Part shown: positions 53,856 through 61,557 of the stretch, one piece after another
How positions within the stretch are numbered: the first letter of the stretch is position 1
How the letters are laid out: each line of letters begins with the position of its first letter
NCBI GenBank assembly: GCA_018267925.1
Contig: JAFDXO010000196.1
Span: 62,001 to 126,000, forward strand
DNA length: 64,000 bases
Origin: Bacteroidota bacterium
Lineage (GTDB): Bacteria; Bacteroidota; Bacteroidia; Chitinophagales; Chitinophagaceae
Direction: 5' to 3'
Program-made: the position numbers and the translations under genes
The notes under the pieces: model-generated
Database searches by the model: none
Told to the model about the DNA's origin: nothing
The model's input: the letters and a program-made list of their open reading frames with translations, nothing else

Positions 53856-54578
53856 TTAATTTTTTATTTGTCGTTTCTTTTCCATTGAAAGCAAAGAAAT
53901 TTCATACGCACAACGGCTTATATCAAGGCTATCTAAGCCATTGTAATAGCCCCGAATGTAGCGGTCGGCATCAATCAACACTATTTTTTCAGTGTGTATA
54001 AAATCATCCGTTCCTTCGCCACCGGCAGCAGCAGAAAGCCCTAAATCATGTCGTGCAAAGTTGTAGATGGTGCTTTTGTCACCTGTCAAAAAATCCCAAT
54101 GATCATGATCTACGCCAAAGCGATCTGCAAACTTTCTTAGCGCTTGAACACTATCCCTAGTAGGATCTACGGTAATAGAAAGCAAATGTAATTCATTGCT
54201 CATGTCCGTTTCTTTTTTAGGATCTTTTCTAAATGCCCGTTGCAAGAGCTTCATATTTTCTGTCAATGTAGGACAGGTAGTTGGGCAATGTGTAAAAATG
54301 AAATCAACCACCAAAATCTTACCAGATAAAGAAGTATTAAGGGAAACCTTTTCTCCTAACTGATTAGTAAAAGTCAGATCCGGGATACGATGAAAAATTG
54401 TATCGTAGTGCATTTGACCATCTAAAAGTTTGCCCTCAATCTTTTCAGAAATATAGTGTCCGGGCATCTTGATATGATCCTTTTTAAGCACTTTGGCAAT
54501 CACATAAAAAGAGAGCGGCAGCACTACTGCTACCGCTATTCCTAACCAAAATTTATTACTTTTTTTAGAAGTACTCAT
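53856..54578 (-). CDS. SCO1/SenC-family copper chaperone
   Basis: The 240-residue protein has one N-terminal membrane anchor (about 11-30) and a thioredoxin-like periplasmic domain with the copper site Cys98-x3-Cys102 in 'FTHCPTTCPTL' and the third ligand His in 'DDFIHTEKIVLID'. It delivers copper to the CuA centre of subunit II of cytochrome c oxidase. The position in an oxidase accessory operon fits. Confidence 0.92.
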   Translation of the reverse strand: MSTSKKSNKFWLGIAVAVVLPLSFYVIAKVLKKDHIKMPGHYISEKIEGKLLDGQMHYDTIFHRIPDLTFTNQLGEKVSLNTSLSGKILVVDFIFTHCPTTCPTLTENMKLLQRAFRKDPKKETDMSNELHLLSITVDPTRDSVQALRKFADRFGVDHDHWDFLTGDKSTIYNFARHDLGLSAAAGGEGTDDFIHTEKIVLIDADRYIRGYYNGLDSLDISRCAYEISLLSMEKKRQIKN

Positions 54579-54618
54579 ATTGTTGTATTACAAAAGCAAA
54601 TGTTTTTAGCATTTACCG

Positions 54619-55068
54619 TTACTTTATTGACACAATTGCAGCCACATCACGAGTAGGAGAAGTGCTGTTCATGTGCAGCCAAAAATCTCCATCGGCTAAA
54701 AAAGCAATAATAAACCAAATGAAAAGCACCAAAGGAATAAGCACAGTAATTAAGAAATTTCTACGCTCATCACCTAAGTGCATAAAGACAGAAACAATAT
54801 AGGCAGCTTTCAGCAAGGTGAGTGTCAAAAAGAAAAAAGCTACTAAACCTTCAGGAAGGTGGTGGCTGAAAAACATGCCGAGAATTACTTCAACAATAGT
54901 TACAACTAGCAATATCCAAAAGACCTTCCAAATACGACCGACTTGCTTCTTGCTGTCAGGAGCAGTTATATCATGTCCAAAATGCGGGTTCATCACACCG
55001 GAATACAATTTGGATTGGTCGCCCTCGTAGAAATGTTGTGTATTGTGATCGTTATGTGTATGCGACAT
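54619..55068 (-). CDS. Cytochrome c oxidase subunit IV family protein
   Basis: The 149-residue protein has a His/Asp-rich N-terminal tail ('HTHNDHNTQHFYEGD') and three membrane segments in the second half ('IWKVFWILLVVTIVEVILGM', 'AFFFLTLTLLKAAYIVSVFMHLGDE' regions), the subunit IV (CtaF/CyoD) pattern. The His-rich tail may bind metal. It follows the second subunit III gene by 51 bases. Confidence 0.85.
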   Translation of the reverse strand: MSHTHNDHNTQHFYEGDQSKLYSGVMNPHFGHDITAPDSKKQVGRIWKVFWILLVVTIVEVILGMFFSHHLPEGLVAFFFLTLTLLKAAYIVSVFMHLGDERRNFLITVLIPLVLFIWFIIAFLADGDFWLHMNSTSPTRDVAAIVSIK

Positions 55069-55119
55069 AGACTATTTTATTTTTAGCGTTGGGAATTGTT
55101 GTGTAGTTAAATGATTAGA

Positions 55120-55866
55120 TTACAATAGATAAAAGCAAGTGAATACAAACACCCATACTAAATCTACAAAGTGCCAATACAGTCCTATTTTCTCTACCAT
55201 TTCATAATGACCGCGACGATCATAAGTACCATTTACAGAATTGACCAAAGCTATGATCAAAAGCACAACACCGCTGGCAACGTGCGCACCATGAAACCCT
55301 GTGATGGTAAAGAAAAAGTTGTAGAAATCGTGCGTAGCCTGCATTCCAGCACCTGCAGCAAAAGCCGGATTGCTTATTGCTTTAGCTCTAAAAAAGTGCT
55401 CAATGGATGAAGCCGGAGCAGATAAATCGGTAAATGACCCCCACCATGCGCCTTCGGAATGAAGGTGAGTCCATTCCCAAGCTTGGCAACTTAAGAAGCA
55501 AATTCCACCAACAATGGTAAAGAGCAACCATTTAATGACACCTTTGCGATCACCATAATGGCCAGCATGTACGGCAAGCACCATGGTTACAGAAGACATG
55601 ATCAGAATAAAGGTCATTATACTCACAAATAAAAGTGGTAAGCTCATGTGCCCCATCATCGGAAACGCCTTGAATACTTTGTTGGGGTCTGGCCATACGG
55701 CACTGAAAAACCGGTTAGTTCCGTAAGAAATCAAAAAAGCCCCAAATGTAAACGTATCAGAGAGGAGGAAAAACCACATCATCATTTTTCCGTAGCTTAC
55801 GTTAAACGGCGAGCGTCCCCCACCCCATAGTTTTGAATCGGCTGTAGTAGCTGTTGCTTGTGCCAT
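55120..55866 (-). CDS. ctaE: Cytochrome c oxidase subunit III
   Basis: The 248-residue protein has seven membrane segments and 'MMMWFFLLSDTFTFGAFLISY', 'FHGAHVASGVVLLIIAL' and the C-terminal 'YWHFVDLVWVFVFTCFYL' of heme-copper oxidase subunit III. The ATG at 55866 is preferred; the frame starts with a TTG at 55887. It is one of two subunit III genes in tandem. Confidence 0.9.
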   Translation of the reverse strand: MAQATATTADSKLWGGGRSPFNVSYGKMMMWFFLLSDTFTFGAFLISYGTNRFFSAVWPDPNKVFKAFPMMGHMSLPLLFVSIMTFILIMSSVTMVLAVHAGHYGDRKGVIKWLLFTIVGGICFLSCQAWEWTHLHSEGAWWGSFTDLSAPASSIEHFFRAKAISNPAFAAGAGMQATHDFYNFFFTITGFHGAHVASGVVLLIIALVNSVNGTYDRRGHYEMVEKIGLYWHFVDLVWVFVFTCFYLL

Positions 55867-55921
55867 AGATAGTTTTGAGTTAGACAATTATTGTGAATTG
55901 AGTGCGAATTTCTAAAAGTTT

Positions 55922-56536
55922 TTATTGATTTGCCAGAAAGAAGATAAATAAATATACCCACAATATATCAACAAAATGCCAGTAGGTAGCTACAATCTCT
56001 AATCCGGTAGCATTATACACCTTTACACGCTTACGAAAAGCACGAAAAAAAACGATAGTTAGGGCTATGATTCCGCCCAAAATATGAAGTAGATGAATAC
56101 CGAAAATAATAAACAGAAAAGATTCTGCCGGATTTCCTGAAAGCGTAACCGGCAACATTCGATTGATTACTTCTCCGCTAATAACCACTTGTTGAGGTTG
56201 AGAATACAATTGATAAAAGCCTAAAAATTGCAAAGCCCCAAAAGTTAAACCTAACAACAAGGTAAGTGTAATAAACTGTTTGTATTTGGGCATTTCCCGA
56301 CTACGAAAAGCCTTTAATCCCAAGGCTATTGTAACACTGCTAAGCAGAATGACTGCTGTTGACACCCAAAATACGATTGGCAAATGAAAATTACGCCAAT
56401 TTCCCGCTGCTTCTTTAACTACATACCCGCTGGTAAGTCCCGCAAACATCATAGCGATGCTTCCGATTGCCATCCAAAGCAAAAATTTATGCGGATGAAC
56501 TTTTTTTCTTTGGTCAGTGACCGTCATACTTTCCAT
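55922..56536 (-). CDS. Second heme-copper oxidase subunit III-like protein
   Basis: The 204-residue protein has five membrane segments and the same C-terminal signature ('YWHFVDILWVYLFIFFLA') and 'FGIHLLHILGGIIALTIVF'. It is shorter than the neighbouring CtaE and seems to lack its first segments, as in the CyoC/CoxO-type partner found in Bacteroidota oxidase loci. Start is uncertain: the ATG at 56536, an ATG at 56527, or a GTG at 56554 that overlaps the ctaB stop as GTGA. Confidence 0.82.
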   Translation of the reverse strand: MESMTVTDQRKKVHPHKFLLWMAIGSIAMMFAGLTSGYVVKEAAGNWRNFHLPIVFWVSTAVILLSSVTIALGLKAFRSREMPKYKQFITLTLLLGLTFGALQFLGFYQLYSQPQQVVISGEVINRMLPVTLSGNPAESFLFIIFGIHLLHILGGIIALTIVFFRAFRKRVKVYNATGLEIVATYWHFVDILWVYLFIFFLANQ

Positions 56537-56550
56537 TTCAATTTTATATT

Positions 56551-57450
56551 TCACAACTTATCAAACAATAGGGCTAATAACACAACGGGAAGGTAAATAA
56601 AGGATGAGAACATCACTCTCATTGCCGATTTGTGATCGTTTTTTAAATAGAAAACTACAGATGCCATAAAATAAAGCAATCCCGCAGCAATGCTAATCCA
56701 CATTCCAATATTACCCGAAAGGTGAACAATGCGTGGCATAATGGCTAATGGAATTAACATCAGACTATAAAACATACACTGTAATCCCGTATAGGGCGTT
56801 TTCCCTTCCTTGGAAGGTAATAATCGAATTCCGGCTTTTTCATAGTCCTCAAACCCTACCCAAGCTATTGCCCAAAAATGAGGAAACTGCCAAAAAAACT
56901 GAATCAAAAATAATATCCATCCGCCTATTCCTAAGCTGCCGGTTGCCGCTACCCACCCAATTAATGGCGGAAGAGCTCCTGGAATAGCTCCAATTAAAAC
57001 AGCAATCGGATGTCGAGATTTCATGGGTGTATAAGCAAAGGCATAAAGCAACAATGAAATAAAACTTAAAATCCCAGCAAATGGATTGAAAAAATATCCC
57101 AGCAAAACAGACCCAACCAATCCGGTCAAACCGGCAAAAAACCATGCTTCCGGCGCATTCATTCTTCCATCAGGCATAGGTCTCAATCGGGTTCTCTTCA
57201 TGTGTCTATCACTATATCTTTCCAATATCTGATTGATTGTATTGGCTCCGCCTGTGACTAACATGCCACCGGCAAAAAGCAACAACACTTCTTTCCATGC
57301 AAAATGAATATCAGGGGCTAATAAATAACCGACTACACTGCTAAACACAACCATCGTGCTTAGATTAGGTTTCATCAACTGTACATAGTCGCGCAAGCGA
57401 GATGCCGCCAGAAGGTGCCATTTTGCTTTCATCGGTTGTTCAGGCAACAT
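56551..57450 (-). CDS. ctaB: Protoheme IX farnesyltransferase (heme O synthase)
   Basis: The 299-residue UbiA-type prenyltransferase has about nine membrane segments and the first Asp-rich motif 'NTINQILERYSDRHMKRTRLRP', followed later by 'GFEDYEKAGIRLLPS'. It adds a farnesyl chain to heme b to make heme O for the oxidase. It is the first gene of the operon ctaB, coxIII-like, ctaE, subunit IV, SCO, DUF420, CxxC protein. Confidence 0.93.
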   Translation of the reverse strand: MLPEQPMKAKWHLLAASRLRDYVQLMKPNLSTMVVFSSVVGYLLAPDIHFAWKEVLLLFAGGMLVTGGANTINQILERYSDRHMKRTRLRPMPDGRMNAPEAWFFAGLTGLVGSVLLGYFFNPFAGILSFISLLLYAFAYTPMKSRHPIAVLIGAIPGALPPLIGWVAATGSLGIGGWILFLIQFFWQFPHFWAIAWVGFEDYEKAGIRLLPSKEGKTPYTGLQCMFYSLMLIPLAIMPRIVHLSGNIGMWISIAAGLLYFMASVVFYLKNDHKSAMRVMFSSFIYLPVVLLALLFDKL

Positions 57451-57478
57451 GTGGGAAATGATTCTGAATTTTGATGCG

Positions 57479-57512
57479 CAAAGGTAGTCATTGACTACAT
57501 TTTCAGGTAGTC
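57479..57512 (-). promoter_or_regulatory. ctaB promoter with repeated GACTACC operator-like elements
   Basis: A minus-strand TACCTTTG (57479-57486) lies about 30 bases before the ctaB ATG. GACTACC occurs twice on the minus strand (57483-57489 and 57506-57512), 23 bases apart, with an inverted GTAGTC between them (57493-57498). The first copy overlaps the -7 element. The arrangement suggests a repressor or activator site for the oxidase operon. Confidence 0.45.
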
Positions 57513-57635
57513 TTATTTTTGTTTATTTTACAAAATTTCTTTTTGACTTACTTTTTAAACATAGTGGAAAATCTTTTCTAATGCCAAATCCTGCATTTAA
57601 TAGATTTTTTAACACATAGTTGTTTGAATGACAAG

Positions 57636-57666
57636 TTTGCAAACTGAATAGCTTTTTCTATTTTTA
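57636..57666 (+). promoter_or_regulatory. Promoter TTTG-N19-TATTTTTA for the 106-residue unknown
   Basis: TTTG at 57636-57639 and TATTTTTA at 57659-57666 with a 19-base spacer; one mismatch to TAnnTTTG. The ATG follows 21 bases later. Confidence 0.5.
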
Positions 57667-57687
57667 CCCAAAAGAATAGTATATACC

Positions 57688-58008
57688 ATGAGTAAAAACA
57701 CATTAGGCGACATCAAACTTTCCCCCTTAAAAGAAAATGGCAAGTTCGTGTTTATCAATATGGAAGTCCGTGTCAACAACAAACTCAATAAAGGCGACTT
57801 TATCAAAATCTTTGTGGATAGCTATGAACAAAAAGGTGACAAATTTTATATTAAGCATGTAACTCCACCAACTTCTAAAATGGTTGTGCGAGGTAGTACA
57901 CCTATTATTTCTGAACATTCGATTGAGTTTTCCAATTTAGATGATCTTTATGCCAAGGTGGGCGATATGTACAAAAACCAATTTTACTTTGGCAAAACTG
58001 AAATTTAA
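57688..58008 (+). CDS. Hypothetical protein, 106 residues
   Basis: The protein is soluble, basic and without signal peptide. It reads as mainly beta ('GKFVFINMEVRVNNKLNKG', 'KIFVDSYEQKGDKFYIKHV'), ending with 'DDLYAKVGDMYKNQFYFG'. I do not recognise a family. The codon use is like its neighbours, and it has a plausible promoter and a strong terminator, so it is a real gene. It stands alone between the oxidase operon and a convergent dehydrogenase. Confidence 0.6.
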   Translation: MSKNTLGDIKLSPLKENGKFVFINMEVRVNNKLNKGDFIKIFVDSYEQKGDKFYIKHVTPPTSKMVVRGSTPIISEHSIEFSNLDDLYAKVGDMYKNQFYFGKTEI

Positions 58009-58059
58009 GCTTCTAACCTTCTAAATGCCTTTATTCAGATAAAGCGTCTTTGCAAAATT

Positions 58060-58106
58060 AAAGCGGTGCAGTTTTTAATAAAAAAACTGCACCGCTTTTT
58101 TTTACT
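58060..58106. terminator. Strong bidirectional terminator
   Basis: The arms 58060-58076 and 58082-58098 form a perfect 17-bp stem around a 5-base loop, with T-rich flanks on both strands. It serves the 106-residue gene on the plus strand and the dehydrogenase gene on the minus strand. Confidence 0.9.
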
Positions 58107-58122
58107 ACAAAAGTGTAGTCAA

Positions 58123-59106
58123 TTAAATTTTCCAGCTTTTGTTTTGGAATCTTTCCGCTACGACAAGATCTTTACTGCCCGGTGTGTATTTGTAAAATCC
58201 TTCGCCGGATTTCACACCGAGATAACCTGCCTGAACCATGTTTCCGAGTAGAGTTGCCGGTGCATATTTTTGTGCACCAAAGCCCATGTGTAATACATTC
58301 ATGATGCTATAGCAAGTATCTAATCCAATAAAATCAGCAAGTTGTAAAGGACCCATTGGGTGTGCCATTCCAAGCTTCATAATGGTATCAATTTCTTCTA
58401 CTCCGGCTACGCCTTCTTGTAAGGCAAGAATAGCTTCATTGATCATGGGCAACAATATTCGATTTGAGATGAAACCCGGATAGTCGTTCACGATGCACGG
58501 AACCTTTCCTAAATATTCCGACAAGGCATGAATCAAGTTAGTTACTTCTTTATCCGTAGCATATCCGTTGATGATTTCAACCAACTTCATTACCGGAACA
58601 GGATTCATAAAGTGCATTCCAATTACCTTACCCGGGCGGCCGGTGAAAGAACCGATGCGAGTAATAGAAATAGAAGAAGTGTTAGATGCCAGAATAGTTC
58701 GCTCAGGACAAAGCTTATCTAATTGTTGAAAAATTTTGACCTTCAGATCAATATTTTCAGTTGCTGCCTCTATCACGATATCCGCATCTTTCACCGCCTC
58801 AGCCATATCGGTATAGGTTGAAATGCGACTTAGTGCTTTCTTCTTTTGATCGTCCGTTAATGCGCTTTTAGCCACTTGACGATCCATATTCTTTTCAATA
58901 GTGCCTATGGCTTTATCAAGCGCAGTTTGATTGATATCCATCATGTGCACATCAAATCCACTTTGAGCAAACACGTGGCAAATGCCATTGCCCATGGTGC
59001 CCGATCCGATAACGGTAACGATTTTAAGTTGTTGTAGCATTTTTTGTGTGTGTTCGTTCAGTCCGGCATGTTCAATTTTTACCGGGCTTTCTTGCGATTT
59101 TACCAT
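58123..59106 (-). CDS. 3-hydroxyacyl-CoA (3-hydroxybutyryl-CoA) dehydrogenase
   Basis: The 327-residue protein has the NAD motif 'VTVIGSGTMGNGICHVF', 'ASNTSSISITRIGSFTGRPGKVIGMHFMNPVPVM' region residues and a C-terminal helical domain ('PMGPLQLADFIGLDTCYSIM'). It oxidises 3-hydroxyacyl-CoA to 3-ketoacyl-CoA, with catalytic His in 'GMHFMNPVP' and Glu in 'LVEIINGY'. The ATG at 59106 adds about 22 residues before the core compared with the usual start; an internal ATG at 59040 would give 305 residues. A near -7 element (TACCTTGT) just upstream favours 59106. Confidence 0.88.
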   Translation of the reverse strand: MVKSQESPVKIEHAGLNEHTQKMLQQLKIVTVIGSGTMGNGICHVFAQSGFDVHMMDINQTALDKAIGTIEKNMDRQVAKSALTDDQKKKALSRISTYTDMAEAVKDADIVIEAATENIDLKVKIFQQLDKLCPERTILASNTSSISITRIGSFTGRPGKVIGMHFMNPVPVMKLVEIINGYATDKEVTNLIHALSEYLGKVPCIVNDYPGFISNRILLPMINEAILALQEGVAGVEEIDTIMKLGMAHPMGPLQLADFIGLDTCYSIMNVLHMGFGAQKYAPATLLGNMVQAGYLGVKSGEGFYKYTPGSKDLVVAERFQNKSWKI

Positions 59107-59252
59107 GAAAAAATATTTTTAAAAACGCGACAAGGTAGGATTTTCTGAAACAAAAAAATGCAAACGTTATTAAGCTTGTGGATATTTTTTTAAAAGAGAA
59201 GTTGTTACTATCGCTTTGTTCTTTGTTTTACAATTGTTGAATATCTTGCAAT

Positions 59253-59687
59253 GTGGATATAGAATTAGCACTAAATACCCTTCATAAATTCAGGCAGGTT
59301 AATAAATATGAAACCTTTCGAGAAATTCTACCATCAACTGTTTTCCTACCCAAAAGGGAAAGAGAGCTTGTTACAAAAATATTAGATCATTGCGCTCACG
59401 ATCTTATCCTTCTTCTTCGTCAAGGGAACAAAAAAGCAATAAAAAAAGAATTGAAAATAGTATTGATTGAGTGTATGGATGCTTTAGCTATTGCGAAGAT
59501 AAATTCGGACAATAGAGAATTTGGATACCAATTAGGGTGGTATCTTGCCGAGAAAGTACACATAAACTTAAAGACGGGAACTGAAAAAAAACTCTGGGGT
59601 TATTGGCAAGTAGAGGGTTTTGAGGTTAGTGTTCCAATTCGTCCTCGCATTTCTACTAAGGCAAAAGAGCGTGTAAATAATAATTGA
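59253..59687 (+). CDS. Hypothetical helical protein, 144 residues
   Basis: The protein is soluble and mostly helical with a basic central part ('LLLRQGNKKAIKKELKIVL') and a conserved-looking block 'NSDNREFGYQLGWYLAEKV' before a Trp-rich end. It has no signal peptide. I do not recognise its family; an Asp-Asn-Arg-Glu motif of this kind occurs in some small Bacteroidota unknowns. It is followed by an intergenic transcript candidate. Confidence 0.55.
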   Translation: MDIELALNTLHKFRQVNKYETFREILPSTVFLPKRERELVTKILDHCAHDLILLLRQGNKKAIKKELKIVLIECMDALAIAKINSDNREFGYQLGWYLAEKVHINLKTGTEKKLWGYWQVEGFEVSVPIRPRISTKAKERVNNN

Positions 59688-59735
59688 GAAATTGTCAATT
59701 GCATAAAGATAAGCAGTAGATTCCTGTAATTTAAG

Positions 59736-59743
59736 TAACTTTG
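59736..59743 (+). promoter_or_regulatory. Bacteroidota -7 element TAACTTTG for an intergenic RNA
   Basis: An exact TAnnTTTG lies 49 bases after the stop of the preceding gene and about 64 bases before a terminator, with no open frame between. Confidence 0.45.
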
Positions 59744-59748
59744 TGCCG

Positions 59749-59842
59749 GTGCCAAACCTCGAGGGTGCAATGCTTTGCTGAATGTAAAGTGTATTACACC
59801 ACAACAAATAAGCCTCTGTTTTCCAGAGGCTTATTTTTTTAT
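59749..59842 (+). ncRNA. Candidate small RNA of about 94 bases
   Basis: Between a -7 element and a strong terminator lies a segment that can fold into a 5' hairpin, with arms about 59764-59776 and 59785-59800 (GGTGCAATGC against GTATTACACC with a few mismatches). A short single-stranded stretch and the terminator hairpin follow. There is no start codon with a useful frame. It is convergent with ilvE. It matches no RNA family that I know; it may also be only the 3' end of the preceding gene. Confidence 0.4.
59807..59842 (+). terminator. Terminator before ilvE (plus strand)
   Basis: The arms 59807-59818 and 59824-59835 form a perfect 12-bp stem with a TTTTC loop, followed by T residues. The minus-strand flank is not T-rich, so it mainly stops plus-strand transcription. 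Confidence 0.85.
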
Positions 59843-59895
59843 GAAGCATATTAATAACTAATTGACAACTCCATTAGTTCATTTCTAATTGAAAC

Positions 59896-60963
59896 TTAAA
59901 CCTTAAACAACCAATGGTGTACATCTGCTTTTCTTCCACAACGAATATCGCCTAATTCTTGCTTTAACCAATTAGCCGTTTTCCATTGTTCAACCGGTGG
60001 TAAAACCATGTGTTTATCCTGATAAGTAAGATCGCTAATAGGCGCAATAGATGCGGCTGTTCCCGTTCCAAATGCCTCTTTTAGTGTTCCCGCTTCATGT
60101 GCTGCGACGATCTCATCTATGCTCAATTGACGTTCTTCAACTTTGACCCCTTTTTCACGTAAAACAGTTAAGACACTATCACGAGTAACACCGGCAAGAA
60201 TAGTATCACTCAGCTCGGGTGTAATGACTGTATCTCCAATTACAAAAAACACGTTCATGGTACCAATTTCCTGAACAAGCTTATGAGTAAAGCCATCAGT
60301 CCATAAAATTTGGTCGTAACCCATTTCCTTAATTTTCATGGTTGGATACATGCTTGCCCCATAGTTGCCGGCTGCTTTAGTGAAACCGATGCCACCCGGA
60401 AATGCTCGAACAAATTTATCCTGTACAAAAATAGAAACCGGCTTTGCGTAATAAGGACCTGCCGGGCTGGTGATAATCATAAACATGAATTTTTCGGCTG
60501 GCTTTACACCTACAAATTCATCTGTTGCTACCATAAATGGACGAATATAAAGAGAGGTGCCTTCGGTAGAAGGAACCCATTGACGATCTATATTCACCAA
60601 GGCACGCATTCCTTCAACAAAAATTTCTTCCGGAACATCAGGCATAGCCATACGCTCCGCAGAACGATTCATTCTTTTCCAATTATCAAATGGGCGAAAG
60701 ATTACTGGGTTTCCATGAACATCCTTATAGGCTTTAACTCCTTCAAAAATAGCTTGCCCATAGTGAAAAAAAGTGGTAGCCGGACTAAGGCTCAAATTTC
60801 CAAATGGAAGAATTTCGGGTTGCTTCCATTCTCCATGTTCGTAGTGTGCCACTAACATGTGATCCGCATACAATTTCCCAAACTGAATGTTGGCTTGGTC
60901 AAGTTGTTGGATTCGGCTGTTGGTTGTTTGATTAATCTTAATATCTAATGTGGAAATTGCCAT
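59896..60963 (-). CDS. ilvE: Branched-chain amino acid aminotransferase
   Basis: The 355-residue fold-type IV PLP enzyme has 'HYGQAIFEGVKAYKD', the PLP Lys in 'IGFTKAAGNYGASM', 'WTDGFTHKLVQEIGTMNVFFV' and 'FGTGTAASIAPI'. It is of the BCAT type II length. It makes or degrades leucine, isoleucine and valine. It is monocistronic, convergent with the candidate small RNA and divergent from the gene before recQ. Confidence 0.94.
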   Translation of the reverse strand: MAISTLDIKINQTTNSRIQQLDQANIQFGKLYADHMLVAHYEHGEWKQPEILPFGNLSLSPATTFFHYGQAIFEGVKAYKDVHGNPVIFRPFDNWKRMNRSAERMAMPDVPEEIFVEGMRALVNIDRQWVPSTEGTSLYIRPFMVATDEFVGVKPAEKFMFMIITSPAGPYYAKPVSIFVQDKFVRAFPGGIGFTKAAGNYGASMYPTMKIKEMGYDQILWTDGFTHKLVQEIGTMNVFFVIGDTVITPELSDTILAGVTRDSVLTVLREKGVKVEERQLSIDEIVAAHEAGTLKEAFGTGTAASIAPISDLTYQDKHMVLPPVEQWKTANWLKQELGDIRCGRKADVHHWLFKV

Positions 60964-61039
60964 GACGAGGTTGTTGATTCCTTATTGATTTACTTTCGCA
61001 AAGAAACGAAAATTTTCTCGAAGGCTAATTTGATTTACT

Positions 61040-61513
61040 ATGCACGATTTTTCCGAGATGCCCGATATTCTCAAAACGGATATTCTCTCCTATAAGTTTG
61101 ATATTTTTTGGCAGTCAAATGATGAATTAATCAACTTAGATCCACGACCTGTGTTCGTTGCCAGTACTGCCTTTCAGCCAAACAGCCCAGAGGAAGAACA
61201 ACTAATAAAAATGCTAAGTGCTTGCCGATTGGATGCTTCTTCATTCCATGTAATGCAACTACAACCGGAATCTCAAATAGCGTTTCATTTATTAAAAGAT
61301 CATTTACAGCTCAAGTCCATCATCCTTTTGGGTATTTCTCCCATTCAGTTAGGTGTATCCGCTTATTTGATGCCACATCAACTCAGTCGTTTTGGAAATT
61401 GCAATTGGATAGTTACCGAATCTTTAAAAACCCTTTTGGAAAGACCTGAAATTAAAACACATCTATGGCAATATGGTCTGAAGCCTGCTTTTGTAGATCA
61501 AGTCTATGGTTAG
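61040..61513 (+). CDS. Conserved hypothetical before recQ (possibly DNA polymerase III psi-like)
   Basis: The 157-residue soluble protein has alternating strands and helices. 'IKMLSACRLDASSFHVMQL' is followed by 'LKSIILLGISPIQLGV', and the C-terminal part has 'CNWIVTESLKTLLERPEIKTHLW'. The order of a small helix-strand opening, a 'LGISP' turn and a final helix pair recalls the uracil-DNA-glycosylase-like fold of the psi subunit of DNA polymerase III, but this is tentative. It is 44 bases before recQ and probably co-transcribed, which fits a DNA-handling role. Confidence 0.5.
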   Translation: MHDFSEMPDILKTDILSYKFDIFWQSNDELINLDPRPVFVASTAFQPNSPEEEQLIKMLSACRLDASSFHVMQLQPESQIAFHLLKDHLQLKSIILLGISPIQLGVSAYLMPHQLSRFGNCNWIVTESLKTLLERPEIKTHLWQYGLKPAFVDQVYG

Positions 61514-61557
61514 TGATTGGCTTTTCGACTTATTCTTTTAATTGAATTTCTCTTTCC

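Noticed and set aside
60310..60855. Plus-strand open frame (181 codons) opposite ilvE
   Set aside because: Fully inside ilvE on the other strand; the His/Cys-rich composition is what antisense of an aminotransferase gives, and it has no promoter.
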